A stretch of 19,900 nt of DNA from Mucidula mucida. Its lineage: Eukaryota > Basidiomycota > Agaricomycetes > Agaricales > Physalacriaceae. Made by a program: the position numbers and the translations under genes. The stretch's first letter is position 1. Every line of letters starts with the position of its first letter. The notes beneath the pieces were generated by a model. It saw only the letters and a list, made by a program, of their open reading frames with translations. It did not search any database and was not told the origin of the DNA. The stretch spans positions 1 to 19,900 of the forward strand of contig JADNYV010000618.1 in the NCBI GenBank assembly GCA_015501055.1, written 5' to 3'. Shown one piece after another: positions 1 through 8,454 of the stretch.

Positions 1-1
1 C

Positions 2-2275
2 GAAGTTCCTGAGGTGCACCCAACGCTCAACTGGATGGCCTGGGAAGCCAAGGAGTTCCATAAGCTTGCTATCATAGAAGCCGACGCGGTGATGCGTGAT
101 TACCGCCTAATCTGTTTCTTTATGAACGAATTTGCGGGTGAGTAAACACATTCATGCTTCCAGTGATTACGCCGCGAATTGAATACCTCATCCAGAGTCT
201 GAATTGTAGGAATCCGGGCACAATCCCATATCCGCGGCGTCTGCAATGGACGTGTAAGCACTGTGCAAACCGTTGGTGCGTTTCCCGTTCAATGTTCTCC
301 GCCTACAGTTGACGAAAATAGTAGGTACACTCCTGAAGCGCCCATATTGAAGTTCCTCCAGAGTCCCCTACAAACACAAGATGTACGGCATGAAATCCTG
401 AAGCTTACTTCTTCTCGACAGTCTGCTCCAGGCGAAGAGCCTATGTACTTTCTACCTCAAGTAGACGAGTATTTCAGGGCGTGTGCGCGCGCCGAGAAAC
501 TGGCTTCTTCACAGGAAATTACTTTCAATGTGGCCGAATGGCTTCAGTCATTGAGGAAATATAGTACCGAAGTTGATCCTGTTAGTGCTTCGTGGGCTTC
601 AATGTGCCTCGAATTCAGTACTGAACATGCACGATAGGTATGCAAGTCGTATCTTCTCGCGGCCAATGAGCTATTGTTGGCCAAAAGACAGCGTCGCAAT
701 CAGCGGTGTCACATGTGGGTGAATATGTCGCCTCCAAAAGCAGAAGTTGACGACTGTATCTTCTTAGGATTATCGCGCGTTTGCAAGCTGAAGAGTCGCC
801 ATTTGCTCAGACACCGGAAAAAATGGGCCTATCTGTATTCAAGGCCCTCTCATTTGTGTGCATCGATAAAGTCCTGGATGAGCCTGGTGCGTTTCTCCAG
901 TGGTCGTCTAGCCTGCCTAATTCTCTTCAGAGTGGCTTTCGATCCGAAGTGAAGTTGAGCGCACGTTGGAGTACGCGGAGCTGTGCATTCAACGTCAGGA
1001 ACTTGCTGTCGTCCTACGCAACGTTCATCATGACTGTCTGGTCACCCTGATTTTGGACACAGCTCACCGACAGGCAGCCATGGAGAATGACTTGCGACAC
1101 GATATACTCATCCCATCTCCCCAAGAGATGATCGAGATCCCCGAGTTTCGGGAAGTTGTTTTGAAAAACGAACCTTGGGAGGAACTCACGGTCGATAGCT
1201 TTCGCCCGGTCTTTGACTGCTTCCCCGAGATATTCAACGAATGGTTTATAGAGAAGAAAAGACGCTTGGTGGGACTTCTGCAGGAAGTTGATCCTTCTGC
1301 CGACGAAACGAGGCTTTCGAGCGTGACGACGATATTCCAGTGCAAGACTTGCCACCGCCCAGTTACGTATCCTCATGTCATGGTGCACTGGTGCGACGGT
1401 ATGTGGACTTCACCCAATTGCACTCGCGGGATTGAGGAAACGGGCGGCCCGACGCCGTGGAAGACGCCTGCTTTGAAATTTAACTTCCGTCTCTATCCAG
1501 ATACCGAGGAAGTTGTGAACCACCTCGTAGAGCTGTTCAACCATCACTGCCAAAAAAGTGTGTATGATCTACATTTCGAACTAGGTAGATACTTACGCGA
1601 GGACACCAATAGTACCGCGAGAGAATCTAGCTTCCGTTGGCTTGGAATTCATCCACCCAGCAGAGGTAACCGGCAGCGCAATGAACCACATCTGTCCGGT
1701 GTACGCCTGTCGGACGTGTATACTGGAATACCAGAATCATGTCGAACATAATGCGATGACATGGTTGGATGCAGTACGTTGTTTACATCTTCTTTGGGCT
1801 ACGTGTTCAAATATTTGACTCGTAGATCCACCACGCCGTGCAAAAGCATCCACGACCTCATCGGTTCTCGTCCGAAGTTTCGTTCACGATCCTTGATAGC
1901 GCCAACTTTATGGCTGTCAAGACCGATCTTCTCGTAAAAAAGCAGTTGGTACACCAAGGCTACAACCTTGTCTGTCACCGGCCAAAGAAGGACGCGACCG
2001 ACGGCAGCATTTGTGGCGAATACTACTCGGCCATATCTTTACGCCGACATATAATAGGCCGGTTAGTTTTTAGTTCGTGTCGTCTTCGTTGTGGCTCACG
2101 CTTTGATAGGCATCACGAAGAGGTTATGGGGCGCAACGACTTTGTTATAAGAACAGATTTTGAGCGGAGTCAGACGTTTGGAAAGCCTCTTACTATTGAG
2201 ATGGTTGATAAGTTACTGAAGGACCGGTACTTCCACACTGGCATGCCCATTCTCAAGACGGAATTCTTCCCGTGA
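2..2275 (+). CDS. Uncharacterised basidiomycete protein with two Cys/His clusters (5' end outside window)
   Basis: Eight exons join in phase: 2-137, 210-580, 638-714, 768-886, 931-1584, 1631-1773, 1826-2061, 2110-2275, coding at least 633 residues to a TGA. All introns are 44-72 nt with GT-AG ends. Two of them (581-637 and 2062-2109) start GTTAGT and end GATAG with lengths divisible by three; the first must be removed because it carries an in-frame TAG, the second could be retained. Visible motifs are FQCKTC followed by HWC near residues 369-385, and ICPVYACRTC near residue 473, both suggestive of structural zinc. The rest is mostly helical and charged. I do not recognise the family and assign no function. 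It is the first gene of the window and its start lies upstream. Least certain is the first acceptor at 209. Confidence 0.7.
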
Positions 2276-2584
2276 TTTTTGGCGAATGCCGTTGTTGTTT
2301 GGTTTGGTACGGATGACGTAAGGGAAATCGTTCTGGCGTTGATGTCCGCTTTCGTCTTCCACTCTCATCATCTGTCGACGTTTACCGCAGCAGACACGTA
2401 CTCGCATAACAACATGCTTCTTCTACGCATGTCGAGGAGACTCTGGTTCCAAGATGCCGCAACACACGATGGACACGTTCCTCACGCACCATATCATCGC
2501 GTTTCTCCTGATACACTCTCAGCATGATACAAGTACCAGGTAGTGCCCAACGGCATCATATCATAACCTTCCCGCATTTCCATC
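2276..2584. other. Intergenic spacer
   Basis: This 309-bp stretch separates two genes on the same strand. It has an open frame without an ATG start at 2279-2527 that shows no domain and no splice continuation. I see no clear TATA box or RNA gene. The start codon of the next gene (2585) is preceded by an in-frame TAA at 2564. Confidence 0.5.
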
Positions 2585-3834
2585 ATGGTCAGCAGTGCCC
2601 GAGAGCATACATCGCACAAACCAGGTAAACATCATTTAACGACTGGTACTTCGCTTGAGCTGAAGTGGAACTAGCCCGCGGTTCCCCTGGGAATCCAGAG
2701 ACCTGGATCTTTGAATCCTTTAAGTTTCCAAGTACTACTCAAGACATCTTGCTCACATCCTCCGGATCGTACGCGGCCGGAACCCTCACAATTTCCCAAC
2801 GGCATACCTCCTCGAAAGACGTTCGCATCAACGTTGGCTTTACATGTGGGGTATCAGATGTGCAAGCTTGCTCTGTCAAGGAGATCAGAAACTCGGATAA
2901 AGCTCGCGGGATCGAGATTGTGGTAAGTATGCAAAGTACGATCTGTAGCTTGCGCTTCATCTTACTCTTACGTGTAGACACCACACTCTCAAGAGACGCC
3001 ACGACCCTTCAACTTTCACGTTACCGTCAGCTTCCCGGCTGATGGCGCTCAAACGAAATCCTTGTCGGTAGCGATGTCTCATTTCGGATGCACGTTCAAG
3101 GGTCCGTTGCGTATCAAGACTGTTAGTATCAAGAAACTCAGGTCTATTACAATCGATGATGTGAGCTCCTATATACTCTGCCGCTTTTCTCGTGCTAATT
3201 GTCGGCACGATAACAGACACTTTACTGTAATAAATTTCTCGGCGTCACATCGGGTCATATCGTCGGCCGTTTTGATGCTCAGTCTGGGCTGCGTCTGAAG
3301 ACAGGGCATGGCGACATCAAGGTGGAGGTGCGGTTGAGGGAAACTGCGAAGCGGACGGGGAAGGGGAAGAGCACGGTCCTCCTGCGCAGTCATACCGGGT
3401 ATGAAACGCCTTGATACCGGAATCTTGACTTTAGCTTACTTGGATCGTTCAGGAAAATCACAGCGGTCATGGACTCGACGCGTTCCGACGCGTATCATCT
3501 CGCTGTCGACGCCAGCACTGCCAAGCGGCCACTCAAGTTGAACTTGAATGGCATGGCTGGGAGCCCGGAGCTCAAGCTGCTGGCCACTGCGACGAACGCA
3601 CCGGCGACAGTGATGCTTCCTCGTGCTTTCGCAGGCGATTTTTCAGTGCGGGCCACTGATCACAAACCTGCTATTCAGCTTCGCCATATAGACGATCGTT
3701 CGGTGCAGGTACATTCGGCGCAGGACGGAGGTACGGCCAAGGCGTGGGGAGTTGTAGAGTCCCATGCGATGCAGGACGGTCGAGGGAGTGCGACTGTTGT
3801 CACTGAGAAAGGACAAGCAAAGCTGATCATATGA
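2585..3834 (+). CDS. Beta-rich protein resembling fungal DUF7330 proteins
   Basis: Five exons, 2585-2624, 2675-2922, 2978-3160, 3217-3398 and 3453-3834, give 344 residues. Introns are 50-56 nt and three have strong donors (GTAAAC, GTAAGT, GTGAGC). The start is the first ATG after an in-frame TAA at 2564; the first exon is only 40 nt, so the N-terminus is the weakest part. The protein has no signal peptide and no membrane segment. Its C-terminal two thirds alternate short beta strands with glycine turns, for example LKTGHGDIKVEV, LLRSHTGKITAVM and TVMLPRAFAGDFSVRA, the pattern typical of proteins annotated DUF7330 in mushroom genomes. Function of that group is unknown. The gene converges on the secreted-protein gene at 3963-4618, with 128 bp between the stops. 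Confidence 0.72.
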
Positions 3835-3940
3835 AGGCTGGAGTTTCCTTGATGCCTAATTTATTGTATGTTTTGGTTTTATGTATGTACTCTGTCGAGA
3901 CCCACGGACTTGCACTACTCGGAATAGCAGAATAAGCAAT

Positions 3941-3946
3941 AATAAA
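3941..3946 (+). promoter_or_regulatory. Probable polyadenylation signal
   Basis: AATAAA lies 107 bp after the stop codon of the gene at 2585-3834, in an A/T-rich stretch between two convergent genes. It is a plausible cleavage signal, but fungal poly(A) signals are loose. Confidence 0.35.
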
Positions 3947-3962
3947 TACAGTCTAGCCATTA

Positions 3963-4618
3963 TCACTCCAAGTCCTCGGCAGCTACCCAGAAGTCGAACT
4001 GCTGTTGAACGTCGCCGTTGCATGTGGCGATGTACATTGGGTTGTCAATGTCAGGCCCGACCTGGACGCAGAAGCCGCTCGGGACATTCAAAATCAGGCA
4101 ATCAGTGGCCAAGAAGCTGCCGGCGTCGTACGCAAGCCTGTCGCAGCTGCTGCAGAAAACGTTCCACATTTGCGCACTGTGGGACGGGTGAGTTGGACTG
4201 GATGCAAGAAAGCTAGACCTTCTACCCGTCGTGTTGATCAAAGGACTTGAACTTGAGGAGACTATCGACTGGATCGTATGCAACGACCAAATCATGGTTG
4301 TTGACCTCCCTATAGAGTATCATTGTCGTCAGTCCATCTCCTTACTCTGTCGAAGCAAAAACGTTACTTGATAGTAAACCACTCCCCATCATCCCTCACC
4401 TCGAATATAAACTCGGGCGTATCTGGGTTTTTGATCCTCGACCGCGAAATAATCACCGCGTCGTTCGTCGCAGAGGCCATAGCCCACTCGCGCTGGTTGT
4501 TGATGATGGTCATGCCCGCGTTGGCGAGATCGGGTATGCAGCCTTCGTAGCGCGTCTAGAGCGAGGCGGATACGGCGCACATCGAGAAGAGGAGGAGGGA
4601 TGCAATGGATGGGAACAT
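3963..4618 (-). pseudogene. Small secreted Cys-rich protein gene with in-frame TAG after the signal peptide
   Basis: On the minus strand three exons, 4618-4368, 4309-4226 and 4176-3963, join in phase through introns of 58 and 49 nt and would give 182 codons. The first 19 residues are a textbook secretion signal (MFPSIASLLLFSMCAVSAS). Codon 21 is TAG (4558-4556), after which the frame stays open to the end. Downstream are YEGCIPDLANAG, FCSSCDRLAYDAG and a C-terminal part with DCLILNVPSGFCVQVG and QQFDFW, faintly like a ricin-B-type repeat. A CAG-to-TAG change or a sequence error would explain the stop. Alternatively a GTATCC donor at codon 16 and a CAG acceptor 81 nt later would skip the stop in frame, but would delete a conserved-looking Cys segment. 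Function unknown; an extracellular role is inferred only from the signal peptide. Confidence 0.65.
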
Positions 4619-5016
4619 CTTTCGGAAGATCTCTTAGGGAGTGGTTTACTAGTATTAGTAGATGAGAAAAGGGGTGTTCCTGGATGAGAGACATTTATAG
4701 GAACGACGATGGCGAGCACGGGCGTAAAAGAAAGGCCAAGTAAAGGTTCTTCGGATATAATAGTGTCGTGTGGGCCAGGGATTGTAAGTACTTCGGTGTG
4801 TCGTCTACCTTATCGGCGTTTATACCAGGGACATTACATAACAAGGGGATGAATCCGACGCGTCGTTCAGGATCTGGAGTGGGCTGTACAAGGATGGCGC
4901 ATAGTTCAAGTTCATGCAGAGTTGATGAAAAAGATGAGCTCACGTAGTACTATGTAGACTAGTAGATGAGTACTGAAGCTCAAACCTCTGATTGGCGTCT
5001 CTGGCACCTACCTCCA
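4619..5016. other. Intergenic region between secreted-protein gene and tRNA
   Basis: About 400 bp containing the minus-strand TATA box at 4694-4699 and otherwise nothing I can support. The minus-strand open frame at 4695-4943 has no start context, domain or splice partner. Confidence 0.45.
4694..4699 (-). promoter_or_regulatory. TATA box of the secreted-protein gene
   Basis: TATAAA on the minus strand lies about 75-80 nt upstream of the ATG at 4618, a normal distance for a fungal TATA element. Confidence 0.45.
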
Positions 5017-5109
5017 GACCCCTTGGCTCAGTGGTAGAGTGTGTGATTCCAGCTTTCCCCATTAGGAAATCGCTTCCACAAGGTCATCCGTTCGATCCGG
5101 GTAGGGGTC
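5017..5109 (+). tRNA. tRNA, probably Trp (anticodon CCA), with a 22-nt intron
   Basis: The 7-bp acceptor stem is perfect: GACCCCT (5017-5023) with AGGGGTC (5103-5109). The D arm is GCTC (5026-5029) with GAGT (5037-5040), one G-U pair. The T arm is ATCCG (5086-5090), loop TTCGATC, then CGGGT (5098-5102). The internal promoters are present: A box TGGCTCAGTGG (5024-5034) and B box GTTCGATCC (5090-5098). The anticodon stem pairs 5042-5045 with 5077-5080, and the loop reads TT-CCA-G at 5047-5052. The intron is best placed at 5053-5074, after base 37; its GGAA can pair with TTCC of the anticodon loop, as expected for eukaryotic pre-tRNA. The mature tRNA is 71 nt before CCA addition. Odd point: position 31-39 is an A-C mismatch. 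Shifting the loop by one would give a Gly-UCC reading, which fits the rest of the tRNA less well. Confidence 0.82.
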
Positions 5110-5127
5110 ATTTGTGTATATCGAATG

Positions 5128-5132
5128 TTTTT
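5128..5132 (+). terminator. RNA polymerase III T-run terminator
   Basis: Five Ts begin 19 nt after the tRNA 3' end, the expected signal and distance for polymerase III termination. Confidence 0.6.
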
Positions 5133-5199
5133 GCCTCTGAGGATGCTTCTTTGTCGTTAAAGGGTGGCGCAATTGCCCGTGAGATTTTTTCCGGTAATT

Positions 5200-5640
5200 T
5201 ACCCCCCAAAATGACATCCCAGCAATTTTTGCTTCAATTGCCCACCATGCTTGTGTCCGGTCAGACTCACACATTGCAGAGCACCACACTGTCCACATTT
5301 TAAACACCACTTGCAAATCTCATACTTCAGGACAGTGGCAGGTTTTGAACATTGGCCCTGTCATGGAAGCCAGCAGATGTCCACAGACAACCATGGCTGT
5401 GGCACACCAGTAGAAAACTGGTAAATTACCTGCTCAAAACTGGAATGTACATTGTGTACCAAAGCCTAGATTCATTCCACAGGTCTACTAGTTTTTTGGG
5501 CCATAAGTTTTCACTCCCTCATGTCAACATAGTGTGTATCACATTTAAGACTTGGAAAGGTTTATTGTTGATTGAAGTTAGATTTGTCTCTCAGACTTGG
5601 ATGAAGCTCAGATGTGTAAGTTTGATATCCAAATCTCAAA
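5200..5640. repeat. CpG-depleted segment, probable decayed transposable element
   Basis: The only CG dinucleotide between 5200 and 5640 is at about 5258; the stretch from 5260 to 5640 has none, whereas flanking DNA has one every 15-25 bp. TG and CA are correspondingly common and the segment is richer in A/T. In fungi this is the footprint of cytosine methylation followed by deamination, which targets repeats. It starts soon after a tRNA gene, a favoured landing zone for LTR retrotransposons, and stops at the 3' end of the MYND gene. I cannot see intact terminal repeats or any coding domain; the open frame at 5352-5645 is not protein-like. Confidence 0.5.
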
Positions 5641-6340
5641 GGTAATCCTCCTTGAGGCACTTTGCAATTTCCCCGCAGTTACCACATTTCCTCGGCTCAG
5701 CCTCGTATGCATTAGGATCGAACTCGTGGAAGTGGTCGATGGGATGACGATCGCCTTTGTAAGACTTGCCTGTGGCGGAGCTCATATGGTACCATTTTGG
5801 CTCTACAAGAGAATATAAGATTCTGATCTAATGCACCGGAGCTAGAGACTAACCCATTTCGCAGTACTTTCTGCCAAAGTTTGAGTTGGGGCAGTAACAC
5901 GAACCTGATTTAGACGGTCAGAAAACGTGGAAGTCTAAAGGTACGACGGCAACGGCAACGCACCTCGAGAGTGATGGCATGCACAGCTTTCGCAGGCTAT
6001 GTAGCCGCAATCGGGGCATTCTTCCTCGTCGTAGCGCTCCTCGGGATCAAACCGAACGTTGCACCCAGTGCAGTGTGTCTTCCACGGCTTCTTCTTCAGC
6101 TTCTCCGCGTCTCTGGCCTCCTGTGCTTCGTTGATCTCGCGAACCTTGGCATAGAGAGCGCAACCTTTCTTATGGATGGACCAGTCTTCCTTTTGGCACT
6201 TAACCGAACTGTAGAGGTATTGATCGGGGCAGCACGAAGGCGCGTATCACATACCAGTAGTAGGCATTCTTGCAGGCGGAGCAGCGCATGTCTGCAGCTG
6301 TGAGAGACATACAGTTTTGATTCTCGCACATCAGCATCAT
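5636..6340 (-). CDS. MYND-type zinc-finger protein
   Basis: Four minus-strand exons, 6340-6255, 6208-5964, 5904-5854 and 5802-5636, give 182 residues; introns are 46, 59 and 51 nt. The N-terminal MYND finger is C5-x4-C10 then C20-x2-C23-x5-C29-x3-C33-x7-H41-x3-C45, matching the MYND pattern except that the first pair is spaced x4 rather than x2. Cys29 is coded across the first splice junction, which supports that intron. Two further Cys groups follow: HCTGC, then CPDC and CESCACHH (about residues 80-115), and KCGNCGE near the C-terminus. MYND fingers bind proline-rich partners; no SET or other catalytic domain is present. Start is the first of three closely spaced ATGs. The 3' end abuts the CpG-depleted segment. 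The partner and the role are unknown. Confidence 0.85.
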
Positions 6341-6804
6341 GGGCGAAGGAGATGGGCGTAACAATCGAAATGGGCGTGAGAGAAACAAACGCGCGAAGTA
6401 TAACAACATGTGGGTAGGGGCATAAAATTGTACATTCACACATCGAGGATTACAACTGCACCAAAAAATACAAGATATCCATAAGCAGAAACTGGACGTG
6501 AAGGGAGTCCATGCAGCATAAGTATAAAACGTCAGTCATCGTTTTCAGTACTTCTCCTCAAAGGAGATTTCTGAATATCAAGCAATCAGTGGAAACACGT
6601 CGAGCGAAAGATGATATGCATACCACCCAAGTCGCCTTTCCAAATTTGGCTTTGGACGTGTCCTTGTCGCCGGTTCCAAAGAGTCCGAAGAAATTGTCTA
6701 TTTCAGTCCGTTAAACACTAATGAGACAACTTGACTTGAATCGACGTGCCTTCCTCATAGACACCGACGAATGTCTCGGGCAGGAGTACTGTAGCGTTTC
6801 AACC

Positions 6805-6844
6805 GTAACTTCACAGCCTGTGACCCATTATGGTCTGAAGTTAC
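6805..6844. repeat. 9-bp inverted repeat
   Basis: GTAACTTCA at 6805-6813 is exactly complementary to TGAAGTTAC at 6836-6844, with a 22-nt spacer that contains the first copy of the GTGACCCRTTATG repeat. Confidence 0.6.
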
Positions 6845-7007
6845 AGCGAACAGCTTCACAGACCCTTAAATTGCCTTTTTTGGACAGTTCCGCTTATAGC
6901 GGGACCTGAAATTTCCTTATTTGGAGGCTCGTGCCTGACCAAAGTGGTCCGTGACCCGTTATGATGTATATATAGCTTCACTTCAAAGACCCCCGTGACC
7001 CGTTATG
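6820..7007 (+). repeat. Three copies of GTGACCCRTTATG
   Basis: The 13-mer occurs at 6820-6832 (with A), 6951-6963 and 6995-7007 (both with G). The third copy lies inside the predicted last exon of the minus-strand secreted-protein gene, so the repeat overlaps its 3' end. Confidence 0.65.
6887..6905. repeat. Hairpin between the repeats
   Basis: GTTCCGC at 6887-6893 and GCGGGAC at 6899-6905 can form a 7-bp stem with one G-T pair around TTATA. A second small palindrome, GACCA-AAG-TGGTC, is at 6937-6949. Confidence 0.5.
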
Positions 7008-7796
7008 TGAATTTGCGGTCGAAACACTACAGTAATCGCAGTTGACCCACTGGACGTCGAAGCACTTTGTCTTTTTATCAAACGCATGGAACTATCCACG
7101 GTGGATGAGAATCAATTAAACGATAATACAAGGCACGTACGATAGCAGTCTCGACGTTCCTTGACACGCCGTTGTTCAATAACGAGTATGTGTTATCGAC
7201 TGTCTGTGGGGATGAGCCGGGAGGAGTGGGTGCCACTGCACCGCCAAGGTAGATGTAGCTACCGAAGCGACTAATCAGATTTACAATTTGAGAAGTGAGA
7301 GGAAAACGCACTTGTAGCTTCCCTTGCCGATGTCGTCCGAGGTACTCTCAATACCTACAATGCCAGAAAGGTAAAGGTTCGAAGGATTACCGTTCTGCAA
7401 AGTGTCAGACAATAAAGAACGAGAATGGAATGAAAAGAATATTACATACAAGCGTTTTAAAATCAAAGGGTCCCCAGGTATCCCAAGACTCGTCGATCTC
7501 GACGAGCAACTTTTCTTCGTCGTGCGAAGCCTTCGTGTACGCGCCGTAGTAGGCAAACTTTGTTCCAACATACCCGTAGTCCTCGCCATCATACGTAGTT
7601 AGTTTGAGGTACCCTTTTGACACTGAGAAGAAGGTAAGGCTATTGAAAAGCAGGATAATGAGAGTCCCTACCAGTCTTTGTCGTCCCAATGGTGATCCTT
7701 GTCGCCATCTCCTCTAGCAACAGCGTGGAGCAGTGGTGCCGGGGATGCGAATGTAATTGCGGACAGAGCCAAGACGGAGAGAGCGCTGAACAACAT
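6978..7796 (-). CDS. Small secreted protein, family not recognised
   Basis: Minus-strand exons 7796-7672, 7639-7450, 7394-7312, 7270-7141 and 7091-6978 give 213 residues. A signal peptide is clear (about 18 residues, MLFSALSVLALSAITFAS), followed by a charged stretch GDGDKDHHWDDKD. The body is aromatic and beta-like (GYLKLTTYDGEDYGYVG, YIYLGGAVAPTPPGS, TYSLLNNGVSRNVETA), and Cys residues cluster near the C-terminus (CFDVQWVNCDYC). The three downstream introns have good sites (GTATGT, GTGCGT, GTACGT donors). The first intron is suspicious: the only junction that keeps the frame is 7671-7640, just 32 nt, below the usual fungal minimum. The last 15 or so codons run into the repeat at 6995-7007, so the C-terminus may be altered. 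A TATA box sits at 7844-7838. An extracellular location is inferred; function unknown. Confidence 0.68.
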
Positions 7797-8454
7797 ATTT
7801 GCAGAGGAATGCTGTCAAAACTCAAACAATGGACTCCTTATATACTGCAAGTACCGGCAGGTTCGCAAAGGTAGACATGTTGGGCCGCAAACATGAATCA
7901 GAGGTCGGACTGAGACGATGAAAACATATGTCCTTCGACGCGTTTGGCTGATCTGTTGACGCCGAGGTTATGTGTTCAATTCGGTGAACATGGAAGCTGT
8001 TTGTACTTCCTCAAAGTACCAAGCCTGGAAATTGATAACGGTACTATCGATCCTGCCTGATCTGAAGCAGACGCCGGGGGCCGCGGTGACTCTGCTAGTA
8101 GGATGAGACGCACCATCAGAGTACAATCAGCCGCCGACTATGTCTTGCGCTAGGTGACGAGACGGCCGTTGATTAACAACGCCATTGTCATATGTCAACA
8201 ACGTGAAACCCTTGGTGTCCGAATTCGGTTGCCTGTTCTAGCTGATCCAAGAAAGCATAATTTGAAAGTATCGCAACTCACTACGGTGCTCGGTCAGAGT
8301 ATGTACGATTCAATGAAGCAGAAAGGGGTAGTCTGACTGAGCTTCAACCGATAATCAAGCAGGGCGAGACAATCTAGTCAACGATCGTTGAAACTTTTAG
8401 TAGGAAGACACGATCACGAGACGAGACTCATACCTGGTTTGTGCGAGACATCAC
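7797..8454. other. Intergenic region
   Basis: About 660 bp between the 5' end of a secreted-protein gene and the 3' end of the terpene-synthase-like gene, both on the minus strand. Apart from the TATA box at 7838-7844 I find no feature. The open frame at 8154-8336 lacks an ATG start and any recognisable domain. Confidence 0.45.
7838..7844 (-). promoter_or_regulatory. TATA box of the secreted-protein gene at 6978-7796
   Basis: TATATAA on the minus strand lies 42-48 nt upstream of the ATG at 7796, close enough that the mRNA leader would be very short. Confidence 0.5.

Larger units (their letters stand above)
6341..6977. other. Intergenic region with short open frames and repeats
   Basis: About 640 bp upstream of the MYND gene and downstream of the secreted-protein gene at 6978-7796. 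The ATG frames at 6511-6714 and 6721-6909 code for 67 and 62 residues with no domain, signal peptide or splice partner, and the second runs through the repeat region, so I do not call them genes. The repeats are listed separately. Confidence 0.45.

Noticed and set aside
2279..2527. 82-codon open frame after the first gene
   Set aside because: No ATG start, no domain and no splice partner; it begins just after the stop of the upstream gene in another frame.
4695..4943. Minus-strand open frame upstream of the secreted-protein gene
   Set aside because: It overlaps the probable TATA box, has a serine-rich chance composition and no recognisable feature.
5352..5645. 97-codon open frame in the CpG-free block
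   Set aside because: The composition is that of mutated repeat DNA; no domain of a transposase or reverse transcriptase could be seen in any frame.
6511..6909. Two ATG frames of 67 and 62 codons
   Set aside because: No signal peptide, domain or intron logic; the second runs through the inverted repeats.
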